Assembly (NCBI GenBank): GCA_020635515.1
Contig: JACJZS010000002.1
Coordinates: 1,288,001-1,352,000, forward strand
DNA from: Flavobacteriales bacterium
Lineage (GTDB): Bacteria > Bacteroidota > Bacteroidia > Flavobacteriales > Weeksellaceae
Length of the DNA stretch: 64,000 nt
Reading direction: 5' to 3'
Part shown: one piece after another, positions 8,816 to 16,689 of the stretch
How the letters are laid out: every line of letters begins with the position of its first letter
Numbering within the stretch: position 1 is the first letter of the stretch
Notes under the pieces: generated by a model
Told to the model about the DNA's origin: nothing
Seen by the model: the letters and a program-made list of their open reading frames with translations, nothing else
Database searches by the model: none
Translations under genes and position numbers: made by a program

Positions 8816-9703
8816 TTAAGAACTTACCTTAATGGTTTTGTCAAATACGTTAACTCCTCCTTTTACGCCAAAATCTAAGGTAGTTACAGGATATGCAATA
8901 GAAATGTTTTCTTGTTCAAAGCGTTTTTTAATTCTTATTATGCTCTCGCTCATAGCTTCTTTATAATCTATGTTTTTTTGAAATTTTATCCAAAACCGTA
9001 ATTCAAAATTATAAGAAGAACCTCCAATTTCTGTGAAATAAAAGTCTATATCTTCATTCGGAAGGATTTTGTCTACTTTTTTAATTTCATCTAAAGCGAC
9101 AGCTTTTACGTGTTCTAAATCATCTCCGTAAGATACTCCTGTAGATAATACAATTCTTCTTTTATGAAAACTAGAATAATTTTTAAAAGTATTGGAATAA
9201 ATAAGCTGATTTGGAATAAATACCTCTTGTCCTGATACTGTTTTGATTACAGTGGTAATCCAACCTACGTCTAGTATAAAACCATAATTATCATTTATTT
9301 CTACCCAATCATTTTTCTTATAAGGGTTTTGAATTTTCAACAACAATCCAGAAAAAATATTAGAAGCTATGTCTTTAAATGCAAAACCTGCAATAATTCC
9401 AATAATTCCTGCACCTGCTAAAATATGAGTAAGAATTTTTTCTAAACCAACTACTTGTAGAGCTAAAAATACTCCCGAGATTAGAAAGAAAAAGTAGATA
9501 GATGAAGAAATAATATGTGCTAAGTCAGTACGTTTTTTAATCGTTTTATTGTAAAAACTAAAACTGATGAATTTTGCAAGTTTAGCAATAAAGAAGAATA
9601 CTACAAATATTACAACTCCTAAAATTATATTTGGTAAATAAAAAACTACGGAAGCTTCCCAATGCTTTAATATAAGTTCTAAATTCTTAATAGGATTATT
9701 CAT
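8816..9703 (-). CDS. MscS-family mechanosensitive ion channel
   Basis: This 295-residue inner-membrane protein has three N-terminal membrane segments followed by the MscS pore helix (AGIIGIIAGFAFKDIASNIFSG) and the cytoplasmic beta domain (NDWVEINDNYGFILDVGWITT). It would open under membrane tension to release solutes during osmotic downshift. The frame could begin at a TTG at 9718, but ATG at 9703 (start MNNPIKNLE) is better. A perfect minus-strand TAnnTTTG lies at 9757-9764. The gene converges on gldG. A second MscS is at 56088-56912. Confidence 0.88.
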   Translation of the reverse strand: MNNPIKNLELILKHWEASVVFYLPNIILGVVIFVVFFFIAKLAKFISFSFYNKTIKKRTDLAHIISSSIYFFFLISGVFLALQVVGLEKILTHILAGAGIIGIIAGFAFKDIASNIFSGLLLKIQNPYKKNDWVEINDNYGFILDVGWITTVIKTVSGQEVFIPNQLIYSNTFKNYSSFHKRRIVLSTGVSYGDDLEHVKAVALDEIKKVDKILPNEDIDFYFTEIGGSSYNFELRFWIKFQKNIDYKEAMSESIIRIKKRFEQENISIAYPVTTLDFGVKGGVNVFDKTIKVSS

Positions 9704-9756
9704 AATTAAATACAACAAATTTTAACAATAACTCCATCTCTCAAAAAAAAGAAAAG

Positions 9757-9764
9757 CAAAGATA
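9757..9764 (-). promoter_or_regulatory. -7 promoter element for the mscS gene
   Basis: The minus strand reads TATCTTTG, a perfect TAnnTTTG, 54 bp upstream of the ATG at 9703. Confidence 0.55.
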
Positions 9765-9966
9765 AAATATTATAACTAACTCCCTAACTCCAATGGATTT
9801 TTTAGATTGTGACTTAATGCAGTTTTTCTCTTAATCTTTTTCCACTCCAATAAATTCAGTGGATAAAAGAGGAACGCTACCTTGAGATTATCGAAAGATT
9901 GGTGTACACTTAGGTAAATGTAGTAGAGATAAAATATTTTTGTTATTCTAATCCTGTTGAAGAGTT

Positions 9967-10425
9967 TTATTTATTTCTTTTCAATAATAGTTGTTCTATA
10001 TCTGCTAAATCTTTAAATCTTCCAGAAGCTTTTTTTGCTTGAATTAAATGATTTAAATGGATATAAGGAATTTTAAAATCCTCAATATCATAAAATTCAC
10101 ACAGATTTATAGTTTCATCAAAATTTAACCCTTTAATATGATTGATTATATCTATTTTGTTGGGTTCTCTTCCTATTGACCACACGTCGTATTCTGAATT
10201 CAAAAATTCCGACGAAGGAAAAATAGGCACTCCGAAATCGGTATAAACGTGCTGTAGTTTTTGATAGTTTTCTGAAGTTTTACTTACCCAAATATCCATA
10301 TCTGCGGTACTTCTCACATATCCATGAAGAATCACTGCATAACCACCAACTAACACATAATCTGCTCGGTGCTTGTTTAATAATCTTAAAAAATCAATAA
10401 AATCGCTATTAAATAGATTCGCCAT
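9967..10425 (-). CDS. nucleotidyltransferase-fold protein (AbiEii/DUF6036-like)
   Basis: This 152-residue protein shows the minimal nucleotidyltransferase signature: VGGYAVILHG (GG-x-A) followed by TADMDIWV, whose D-x-D would hold the catalytic metals. The C-terminal helix (HLNHLIQAKKASGRFKDLADIEQL) is typical of the AbiEii/DUF6036 group, where Lys and Arg bind phosphates. Such proteins often act as the toxin half of toxin-antitoxin or abortive-infection modules by adding nucleotides to RNA or proteins. It overlaps the upstream 71-codon gene by 17 bp, so the two form one leftward unit. The toxin role is inference; the fold assignment is strong. Confidence 0.82.
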   Translation of the reverse strand: MANLFNSDFIDFLRLLNKHRADYVLVGGYAVILHGYVRSTADMDIWVSKTSENYQKLQHVYTDFGVPIFPSSEFLNSEYDVWSIGREPNKIDIINHIKGLNFDETINLCEFYDIEDFKIPYIHLNHLIQAKKASGRFKDLADIEQLLLKRNK

Positions 10426-10624
10426 TTTTAAATTTTCTTTTTGTTAAGTGGGATTTATCCATTTTGGTGTTTTCATTTACACAAAAAATCTGGTTAATAA
10501 GAAAACAAGCTCTATTTAAACGTTCACTTGGTGTACATTCTTGATTTTCAGTATAGTGGTCATCAGCTTCTTTAAAACTCTGTTTTTGGGTTATATTTTT
10601 ATCTAATCGGTACATGGGATTCAT
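10409..10624 (-). CDS. small protein paired with the nucleotidyltransferase
   Basis: A 71-residue charged protein of no family I can name. I recognise its general look (MYRLD start, TQKQSFKEADDHYTE, then ERLNRACFLINQIF) as a small conserved protein that sits beside nucleotidyltransferases in Bacteroidota. The second ATG at 10615 (MYRLDKN) may be the true start, giving 68 residues. Its 3' end overlaps the nucleotidyltransferase by 17 bp, so the genes are translationally coupled. A perfect minus-strand promoter lies 18 bp upstream at 10642-10649. By position it could be the antitoxin or specificity partner, but this is inference. Confidence 0.72.
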   Translation of the reverse strand: MNPMYRLDKNITQKQSFKEADDHYTENQECTPSERLNRACFLINQIFCVNENTKMDKSHLTKRKFKNGESI

Positions 10625-10641
10625 TTTAACTGATTTTAGTA

Positions 10642-10649
10642 CAAAGATA
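10642..10649 (-). promoter_or_regulatory. -7 promoter element for the nucleotidyltransferase module
   Basis: The minus strand reads TATCTTTG, a perfect TAnnTTTG. Transcription would begin near 10637, leaving a very short leader before ATG 10624 or 10615. Confidence 0.6.
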
Positions 10650-10707
10650 TAAAATTTGATTTTTAGTTTTAGATGCGTTCTTTTCTATTCTAAATACTCC
10701 CACAAGT

Positions 10708-10740
10708 AAAAAAGGACTTCCTTATACTTTGGAAGGAAGT
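10708..10740 (-). terminator. minus-strand intrinsic terminator between divergent promoters
   Basis: Arms ACTTCCTT (10716-10723) and AAGGAAGT (10733-10740) form an 8-bp stem. On the minus strand the stem is followed by CC and six T residues. It lies upstream of the small-protein promoter and would stop leftward transcription coming from the helicase side. Confidence 0.5.
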
Positions 10741-10868
10741 TGGATATGTTATTTTAGCGTAGTTGAAGAATGTATTTTTTTCATTGTACAGAGCAAATTC
10801 TACGCGTAACTTTAACTGTAAATTAAAGTTAGATTCCAAAGCTTTTCTTTTTGCATTAAGAATTGTTG

Positions 10869-10876
10869 TATCTTTG
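10869..10876 (+). promoter_or_regulatory. -7 promoter element for the DEAD-box gene
   Basis: TATCTTTG is a perfect TAnnTTTG, with a TTG about 16 bp upstream that can serve as the -33 element. It lies inside the longest reading frame (from 10863) and so shows that translation starts at ATG 10896. Confidence 0.65.
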
Positions 10877-10895
10877 TCGAATTATAAAGCACAGA

Positions 10896-12578
10896 ATGAA
10901 TTTATTTACAGAAGCAGGTTTAAGAGAAGAACTTTTAACCGCAATTACAAAATTAGGATACGAAACTCCTACAGAAATCCAAAAAGAATCAATTCCTTTC
11001 ATATTAAATGAAGATAGAGATTTGATTGCTTTAGCTCAGACTGGAACAGGGAAAACAGCAGCTTTTGGATTGCCAATTTTACATCAAATCGATGAAAACG
11101 ATCGTAGAACACAAGCTCTTATACTTTGTCCTACTCGCGAATTATGTCTTCAAATTACTAGAGATATTCAAACGTTTGCAGAAAATTTACCACAAATTAA
11201 TACACTTGCAGTTTATGGTGGAAGTAGTATAACCGAACAAATTCGTGCTTTAAAAAAACATCCACAAATCATAATAGGAACTCCAGGAAGATTAAATGAT
11301 ATGATTCGTAGAAAAGCAATTAATTTATCTCAAATTAATTGTGTTGTTCTAGATGAAGCTGATGAAATGCTATCTATGGGATTCAAAGATGAACTGGAAA
11401 CCATTTTATTAGAAACTCCGGAAATTAAACGAACCTATCTTTTTTCTGCTACTATGTCTAAGCAAGTAGAAAAGATTGCAAAAGGATATATGAATAATCC
11501 GCACAAAATATCCGTAGGTTCTATAAATGCGGTAAAAAAGAATATATCGCACTTGTATTGCGTTACAAGGCATCGTCAGAAATTACAAGTTTTACATAGA
11601 ATTTTAGATGCAAATCCAAATAATTATAGCATTATATTCTGTAGAACAAGAATAGAAACACAACAAGTAGCTGAGTTTTTAATGATTCAAGGATATTCTG
11701 CTGATGCATTGCACGGAGATTTATCACAAGCACAGAGAGATACAGTGATGAAAAAATTCCGATTACAAAATCTGCAAATTTTGGTAGCAACAGATGTGGC
11801 AGCAAGAGGATTAGATGTAAACAGTTTAACTCATGTAATTCATTTTTCTTTACCAGATGATCCCGAAGTATTTGTTCATAGAAGTGGACGAACAGGACGA
11901 GCAGGTAAAAATGGACAATCTATATGTTTGATTAAAGCAGATGAAACTAGAAAGTTAAAACGAATAGAAAAAGAATGTTCTATAAAAATAGCTCCGCTGG
12001 AAATTCCTACTAACGATGTGATTTTAACTGCTCAGATAGATTCTATCATAGATAAATTAGCTTCCGATGAAGTGATGAGTTCTGATTTTACGCTTCCAGA
12101 ACTACCTGATTTATCAGAGATTACCAAAGAAGAGTTATTTGAAAAATTTATATACTTACACCTAAAAGATACCGTAGAGTATTATAAAAATCATCCTAGT
12201 ATAGAGTATAATTCCAATTCTTCTGATTATAACTCAGATAGAGGAGAAGAAAGGAGTAGAGGTAGAGATAGAGATGGTTCAAGAAATAATGGAAGAAGAA
12301 GAGAAACAAGAGCCAGAAGAAAAGATGGAAAACCATCTAACGAGTCATTTACTCGATTCTTTATTAATTTAGGGAAAAAAGATAGTCTTAGTAAAGGAAA
12401 ACTTTTTGATTTAATTAATAAAAACACCAAAGGAAAAAAAGCTGATGTAGGAGATATAGATATTTTGGAAAAGTTTTCGTTCTTCGAAGTTGAGTCAAAA
12501 TACAAAAGTCAACTTTTAGATTCGTTTAACAAAGATGCTTTCCAAGGAAAAAAAATCAATCTAGAAATAGCAAATTAA
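10896..12578 (+). CDS. DEAD-box RNA helicase with DbpA-type RNA-binding C-terminus
   Basis: A 560-residue ATP-dependent RNA helicase. In order: Q motif (GYETPTEIQ), Walker A AQTGTGKT, PTREL, TPGR, DEAD in VLDEADEM, SAT, ARGLDV and HRSGRTGRAG. After the core comes an Arg/Asp/Ser-rich linker (around RGEERSRGRDRDGS), then a DbpA-like RNA-recognition domain (residues about 480-560, with SFTRFFINLGKKD). This domain targets structured RNA such as 23S rRNA in DbpA, so ribosome assembly or cold-shock RNA remodelling is likely. ATG 10896 is chosen because the promoter at 10869-10876 sits within the longer frame. A DUF4197 gene follows 48 bp downstream. Confidence 0.92.
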   Translation: MNLFTEAGLREELLTAITKLGYETPTEIQKESIPFILNEDRDLIALAQTGTGKTAAFGLPILHQIDENDRRTQALILCPTRELCLQITRDIQTFAENLPQINTLAVYGGSSITEQIRALKKHPQIIIGTPGRLNDMIRRKAINLSQINCVVLDEADEMLSMGFKDELETILLETPEIKRTYLFSATMSKQVEKIAKGYMNNPHKISVGSINAVKKNISHLYCVTRHRQKLQVLHRILDANPNNYSIIFCRTRIETQQVAEFLMIQGYSADALHGDLSQAQRDTVMKKFRLQNLQILVATDVAARGLDVNSLTHVIHFSLPDDPEVFVHRSGRTGRAGKNGQSICLIKADETRKLKRIEKECSIKIAPLEIPTNDVILTAQIDSIIDKLASDEVMSSDFTLPELPDLSEITKEELFEKFIYLHLKDTVEYYKNHPSIEYNSNSSDYNSDRGEERSRGRDRDGSRNNGRRRETRARRKDGKPSNESFTRFFINLGKKDSLSKGKLFDLINKNTKGKKADVGDIDILEKFSFFEVESKYKSQLLDSFNKDAFQGKKINLEIAN

Positions 12579-12626
12579 TTTTTGGCATAGAAATTGAAAT
12601 TCTCAAAAAATCAAAATAAATATACA

Positions 12627-13352
12627 ATGAAAAAAAGCATTTTAGTATCAGGTTCATTATTGTTATTAGTTGGATGTACGGAGATGAAACAAGTTGCAAA
12701 TGAATCTTTGCCTGCGATATTAGAAAATACGACCAATGTGATTTTAGGACAAGGAGATGTTTCTAGTGGATTAAAACAGGCATTAGAGCTTGGTGTAACT
12801 TCAGGGGTTCAGCAGTTAGGAAAACAAAATGGTTTTTTAAATAATTCAGCAGTAAAAATATTGTATCCCGAAGAGTTACAAAAAGTAGATAAAACATTAC
12901 GAAGCATAGGACTAGGAAGCGTAGCAGATGAAGGTCTAAAATTACTGAATCGTGCAGCAGAAGATGCTGTAACAGAGGCAGCTCCTATATTTAAAAATGC
13001 AATTACGAGCATGAGTTTTTCTGACGCAACTTCAATTCTTATGGGAGGAGATAATGCGGCAACCAATTACCTAAAATCAAAAACGACAACAAGTTTGGAA
13101 ACTGCTTTTGAACCAAAAGTAAAAAACTCTTTTTCTAAAGTGGGTGCAGACAAAGTATGGAATGATATTATCACTAAATACAATTCGATTCCTACCGTAA
13201 AAAAGGTAAATCCTGATTTAACTAATTACGTTACTCAGCAAGCGATTAATGGATTGTTTACCATGGTGGCACAAAAAGAAGCGGGAATTAGAAATAATGT
13301 AAGTGAAAGAACAACACCTTTATTACAAAAAGTATTTGCTAAGCAAGACTAA
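12627..13352 (+). CDS. DUF4197 lipoprotein
   Basis: A 241-residue exported lipoprotein. The signal sequence ends in LVGC, a lipobox with the acylated Cys at residue 15. The mature part matches DUF4197: GLKQALELGVTSGVQQLG near the N-terminus, the AAPIFKNAITSMSFSDATSIL region, and the C-terminal QQAINGLFTMVAQKEAGIR. The family has no established function and is common in Bacteroidota and Proteobacteria. The reading frame can be extended to 12594, but only ATG 12627 gives a proper signal peptide. A strong terminator follows at 13385-13423. Confidence 0.87.
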   Translation: MKKSILVSGSLLLLVGCTEMKQVANESLPAILENTTNVILGQGDVSSGLKQALELGVTSGVQQLGKQNGFLNNSAVKILYPEELQKVDKTLRSIGLGSVADEGLKLLNRAAEDAVTEAAPIFKNAITSMSFSDATSILMGGDNAATNYLKSKTTTSLETAFEPKVKNSFSKVGADKVWNDIITKYNSIPTVKKVNPDLTNYVTQQAINGLFTMVAQKEAGIRNNVSERTTPLLQKVFAKQD

Positions 13353-13384
13353 AATATAAATTAACATTTTTCAAACTTCAAACC

Positions 13385-13423
13385 AAAAGTGAACTTTTAA
13401 ATGAAATTAAGTTCACTTTTTTT
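13385..13423 (+). terminator. intrinsic terminator after the DUF4197 gene
   Basis: Perfect 12-bp inverted repeat AAAAGTGAACTT / AAGTTCACTTTT with a 12-nt loop, followed by further T residues. Confidence 0.8.
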
Positions 13424-13465
13424 ATTGGATTTAATTCTGTAAATTGGAAAGTAAAATTATTGATT

Positions 13466-13888
13466 ATGAAACTTTGGATTTCTTTTGTGGTATTTTTTCT
13501 TATGCCGTTTATGTATTCGCAGTCTGTTTTAGGGAAATGGAAAACCATTGATGATGAAACAGGTCAAGCAAAATCTATTGTAGAGATTTATGAAAAAAGC
13601 GATGGAAAGGTATATGCGAAAATCATTAAACTCCTTATAAAACCTAAAAACAATTTATGCGTTGAGTGTACCGACGATAGAAAAAATAAACCACTTATCG
13701 GGTTAGAAATCATAAGAGGATTAGAAAAAGATGGCGATGAATATACTGATGGAACGATTACAGATCCTAAAAATGGAAAGTCATACAGTTGTACCATTTC
13801 TCTTGAAAATAAGGATAAGTTAAAAGTGCGAGGATATCTTGGATTTTCTTTCCTCGGAAGAACTCAGTATTGGCACAGGATAGAATAG
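13466..13888 (+). CDS. DUF2147 secreted protein
   Basis: A 140-residue protein with a signal peptide (residues 1-18, ending MYSQ) and a DUF2147 domain: VLGKWKTIDDETGQAKSIVEI at the start, the Cys pair in NNLCVECTDD, and the GTITDPKNGKSY and LKVRGYLG segments. DUF2147 proteins are small periplasmic beta-barrel-like proteins with no settled function. A TTG at 13460 could lengthen the frame by two codons, but ATG 13466 is the natural start. It stands alone between the terminator at 13385-13423 and the ilvE promoter. Confidence 0.87.
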   Translation: MKLWISFVVFFLMPFMYSQSVLGKWKTIDDETGQAKSIVEIYEKSDGKVYAKIIKLLIKPKNNLCVECTDDRKNKPLIGLEIIRGLEKDGDEYTDGTITDPKNGKSYSCTISLENKDKLKVRGYLGFSFLGRTQYWHRIE

Positions 13889-13922
13889 CTAAAAATAATA
13901 GTAGACGTACGTTTTTTTTTCG

Positions 13923-13930
13923 TAAATTTG
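13923..13930 (+). promoter_or_regulatory. -7 promoter element for ilvE
   Basis: TAAATTTG matches TAnnTTTG exactly. The start codon is at 13996, leaving a leader of about 60 nt. I saw no attenuator hairpin in that leader. Confidence 0.55.
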
Positions 13931-13995
13931 TGTTTTGAATTCCATCTGTGGGAATTATATTCCTAATGATGGTTTTATTTATTATTTAAATATCA

Positions 13996-15069
13996 ATGAA
14001 AATAACAAGAACTCAAAAACCGAAAATTGACAGTTTTGATTTTGATAATGCTGTTTTTGGAAATGGCTTTTCAGATCATATGCTTATTGCTACGTATGAA
14101 AACAACAAATGGAGTGAACCAGAGATTGTCCCTTATGGACCATTGGGAATGACTCCTGCTATACAAGCATTGCATTACGGACAGGCGGTCTTTGAAGGAA
14201 TGAAAGCGTATAAAGATGAAAACGACGATGTATTCTTATTTCGTCCAGAAAAGAATTTTCATAGATTTAATAAATCTTGTAAAAGATTGGCAATGCCTGA
14301 AATTTCAGAAGAAATATTCTTGGGTGGAATTTCTACATTGATTGATTTGGATAGAGATTGGGTTCCTTCTAAGTTAGGAACGGCTTTATATATTCGTCCG
14401 TTTATGTTTGCTTCAGAAGAATTGTTGTCAGCAAGACCATCAACTAAATATACCTTTTGTGTGTTGTGTGCTTTTGCTAATAATTATTATAGCAAACCGT
14501 TAAGAGTAAAAATAGCAAATCATTACTCTCGTTCTGCTTCGGGTGGAGTAGGTTCTGCAAAAGCGGCAGGGAATTATGCAGCATCATTTTATCCTACACG
14601 TTTGGTAAACGAAGAAGGTTTTGATCAAATAATATGGACAGATGCAGCTACGCATACTTATTTCGAGGAGAGTGGGACAATGAATATTATGCTTAGAATT
14701 AATGATGAAATTATAACACCACCAGTAACCGAAACTATTTTAGATGGAATTACTCGAAATAGTTTGATTCAGCTTGCTAAAAAGAATGGAATAACAGTTA
14801 AAGAAGAAAGAGTAACAGTAAAAGAAGTGTATGAAGCTCATAAAAATGGTACGCTTAAAGAAGTTTTTGGTTGTGGTACTGCTGTAATCGTAAATCGTTT
14901 TTCTGCAATAGGATACGAAAATGAAACCTTAGAGTTGCCAATTATTTCTGATGAAGAAAGTTATGCACAGAGATTAAAAAATCAAATGCAAGAGATACAG
15001 TATAATTTATCTGAAGATGAATTTGGTTGGAGGACTCTTGTAGAAAGAAATTTGCAAGAACAAATATGA
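13996..15069 (+). CDS. ilvE: branched-chain amino acid aminotransferase
   Basis: This 357-residue class IV PLP-dependent aminotransferase catalyses the last step of leucine, isoleucine and valine synthesis and the first step of their breakdown, using glutamate and 2-oxoglutarate. The PLP Lys lies in GGVGSAKAAGNYA. Other family segments are ALHYGQAVFEGMKAY, the LYIRPFMFA strand and the EESGTMNIM loop. The length and the extended N-terminus fit the eukaryote-like group II enzymes common in Bacteroidota. It is monocistronic or co-transcribed with queE 121 bp downstream. Confidence 0.95.
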   Translation: MKITRTQKPKIDSFDFDNAVFGNGFSDHMLIATYENNKWSEPEIVPYGPLGMTPAIQALHYGQAVFEGMKAYKDENDDVFLFRPEKNFHRFNKSCKRLAMPEISEEIFLGGISTLIDLDRDWVPSKLGTALYIRPFMFASEELLSARPSTKYTFCVLCAFANNYYSKPLRVKIANHYSRSASGGVGSAKAAGNYAASFYPTRLVNEEGFDQIIWTDAATHTYFEESGTMNIMLRINDEIITPPVTETILDGITRNSLIQLAKKNGITVKEERVTVKEVYEAHKNGTLKEVFGCGTAVIVNRFSAIGYENETLELPIISDEESYAQRLKNQMQEIQYNLSEDEFGWRTLVERNLQEQI

Positions 15070-15190
15070 GTAGATAAAAGAAAATAGATGAAAGATTTAT
15101 AAATAGTTTTTCTATTTTAAGCATTTAGTTTTCTAGTAACTCAATAAAATAATTCTTTTGACAAATCAAAACAAGAAGGAAAAAATAAAA

Positions 15191-15781
15191 ATGCTCCCCA
15201 TAATGGAGCATTTTTATACTATTCAAGGAGAAGGTTCTTACAGTGGAACGGCGTCGTATTTTATTAGAATAGGAGGTTGTGATGTTGGTTGTCATTGGTG
15301 TGATGTAAAGGAAAGTTGGAATCCTAATATACATCCATTAACTTCGGTAGATGAAATCGTAAGTGATGCAGTTCGGTATTCTAAAACTATTGTGCTGACA
15401 GGTGGAGAACCATTGATGTGGGATTTGGATTACTTAACAAATCAACTTAAAAAAGCGAATTGTGCGATTCATATAGAAACTTCCGGAGCATATCCTTTGT
15501 CTGGTACGTTGGATTGGATTTGTCTTTCTCCTAAAAAGAATCTACTACCTAAAGACGAGGTTTATAAAAAAGCAGATGAGTTAAAAGTTATTATTTATAA
15601 CAATCATGACTTTATTTTTGCTGAGGAACAAGCTTCTAAGGTAAATGAGGATTGTATACTGTACTTACAAGCAGAGTGGAGTAAAAAGGAAGAAATGAAT
15701 CCTAAAATTATAGATTACGTGCTCAAAAATCCAAAATGGAAAATTTCCAATCAGATGCATAAGTTTTTAAATATTCCTTAG
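15191..15781 (+). CDS. queE: 7-carboxy-7-deazaguanine synthase QueE
   Basis: A 196-residue radical SAM enzyme that converts 6-carboxytetrahydropterin to 7-carboxy-7-deazaguanine in queuosine synthesis. It begins with the QueE signature MEHFYTIQGEGSYSGT. The cluster Cys residues are in CDVGCHWCD (C-x3-C-x2-C), followed by VLTGGEPLMW. The frame can be read back to a TTG at 15158, but ATG 15191 (or 15203, MEHFYT) is the natural start; GAAGGA lies upstream of 15191. Length is typical of the short QueE group. No other que genes are nearby. Confidence 0.92.
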   Translation: MLPIMEHFYTIQGEGSYSGTASYFIRIGGCDVGCHWCDVKESWNPNIHPLTSVDEIVSDAVRYSKTIVLTGGEPLMWDLDYLTNQLKKANCAIHIETSGAYPLSGTLDWICLSPKKNLLPKDEVYKKADELKVIIYNNHDFIFAEEQASKVNEDCILYLQAEWSKKEEMNPKIIDYVLKNPKWKISNQMHKFLNIP

Positions 15782-15853
15782 ATAGAGAATTATAGCAACT
15801 TCTTAGATGCTAAATGTCTGATTTGAGTCTTTAGGGAAATATTTTTGTAAAAG

Positions 15854-15937
15854 TGCCCACGACTGGATTCGAACCAGCACATCCTTACGAACACCACCCC
15901 CTCAAGATGGCGTGTCTACCAATTCCACCACGTGGGC
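15854..15937 (-). tRNA. tRNA-Leu(GAG)
   Basis: The 84-nt minus-strand gene folds as a class II tRNA: acceptor GCCCACG / CGTGGGC, discriminator A, D-loop AATTGGTAGACA, a long variable arm and T-loop GGTTCGAATCC. The anticodon loop TTGAGGG between stems CCATC and GGTGG gives anticodon GAG, reading CUC and CUU Leu codons. The CCA end is not encoded. It lies 39 nt downstream of tRNA-Lys with a terminator-like hairpin between them. Confidence 0.95.
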
Positions 15938-15943
15938 ATAAAT

Positions 15944-15975
15944 AAAAAAAGAACCGATTATATTAATCGGTTCTT
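15944..15975 (-). terminator. terminator-like hairpin between the two tRNA genes
   Basis: Perfect 12-bp inverted repeat AAGAACCGATTA / TAATCGGTTCTT with a 3-nt loop. On the minus strand it begins one nucleotide after the 3' end of tRNA-Lys and is followed by seven or more T residues. It looks like a strong intrinsic terminator, yet tRNA-Leu follows only about 10 nt later without a visible promoter. Confidence 0.75.
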
Positions 15976-15976
15976 G

Positions 15977-16049
15977 TGACCCGGCTGGGGCTCGAACCCA
16001 GGACCCCAACATTAAAAGTGTTGTGCTCTACCAACTGAGCTACCGAGTC
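15977..16049 (-). tRNA. tRNA-Lys(UUU)
   Basis: The 73-nt minus-strand gene folds as a standard cloverleaf. Acceptor GACTCGG pairs with CCGGGTC with one U-G pair, the D-arm is AGCTCAGTTGGTAGAGC, the anticodon stem is CAACA/TGTTG around loop CTTTTAA (anticodon UUU), and the T-arm contains GGTTCGAGCC. CCA is not encoded. It is the first gene after the promoter at 16087-16094. Confidence 0.96.
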
Positions 16050-16086
16050 TTTATTAATCAGCGTTAGATGATTAACTTTCGGAGTG

Positions 16087-16094
16087 CAAAGGTA
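16087..16094 (-). promoter_or_regulatory. -7 promoter element for the tRNA genes
   Basis: The minus strand reads TACCTTTG, a perfect TAnnTTTG, 37 nt before the 5' end of tRNA-Lys. It is back to back with the aroK promoter at 16136-16143. Confidence 0.6.
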
Positions 16095-16135
16095 GGATAT
16101 ATTTTTTTATATGCAAATAATTTATGCATTTTTTT

Positions 16136-16143
16136 TAAATTTG
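16136..16143 (+). promoter_or_regulatory. -7 promoter element for aroK
   Basis: TAAATTTG, a perfect TAnnTTTG, lies within the longest reading frame (from 16111) and so places the aroK start at ATG 16171. Confidence 0.6.
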
Positions 16144-16170
16144 TTTCACAAAATAAAGAATACAACCAAG

Positions 16171-16689
16171 ATGAAAATAACTCTTTTAGGATATATGGGA
16201 TCGGGAAAATCAACTATAGGTAGGTTTTTGTCAAAAAAATTAAATTATACGTTTTACGACTTAGATGAATTGATAGAGCAAAAGGAAGGTCAAAGCATTC
16301 CCTCTATTTTTAAAGAAAAAGGAGAAGTATATTTTAGAAAGCTAGAAAATCAAATACTTAAAGATACTCTTCGTTCTGATTCCAGCTTTATTCTTGCTCT
16401 TGGTGGTGGAACTCCGGTATTCTATGACTCTATGGATTTTATCAATCAATATTCGGAATCGTTTTACTTATCACTTACGCCAAAAGAACTTAGTAAACGA
16501 TTGTATAGAGAAAAATCTAAAAGACCAATTATCAGTCATCTTAATGACGAAGAGTTAGAGGAGTTTATTGCTAAACACTTATTCGAAAGAAATCCCTATT
16601 ATTCAAAAGCAAAATACAAAGTAGAAGTAAAGGAAAAAGAGGTGCCAGAAGTTGCTCTAAATATTACTCAGATTCTGAATCAAAGATAA
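16171..16689 (+). CDS. aroK: shikimate kinase
   Basis: A 172-residue shikimate kinase, which phosphorylates shikimate at the 3-OH in aromatic amino acid synthesis. Walker A is GYMGSGKSTIG at residues 7-17, the shikimate-binding Asp is in DLDELIEQ, LGGGTPVF is the conserved GGG motif, and the lid Arg is in REKSKRP. The longer frame from 16111 would contain the promoter, so ATG 16171 is used. The 3' end overlaps the convergent S4-domain gene by 26 bp. Length is typical. Confidence 0.94.
   Translation: MKITLLGYMGSGKSTIGRFLSKKLNYTFYDLDELIEQKEGQSIPSIFKEKGEVYFRKLENQILKDTLRSDSSFILALGGGTPVFYDSMDFINQYSESFYLSLTPKELSKRLYREKSKRPIISHLNDEELEEFIAKHLFERNPYYSKAKYKVEVKEKEVPEVALNITQILNQR

Noticed and set aside
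10763..11011. 82-codon plus-strand frame overlapping the helicase start
   Set aside because: Contains the helicase promoter and overlaps its conserved Q motif in another frame; no protein-like pattern.
15793..15812. TAGCA / TGCTA inverted repeat after queE
   Set aside because: Five-bp stem without a T tract; chance is likely.
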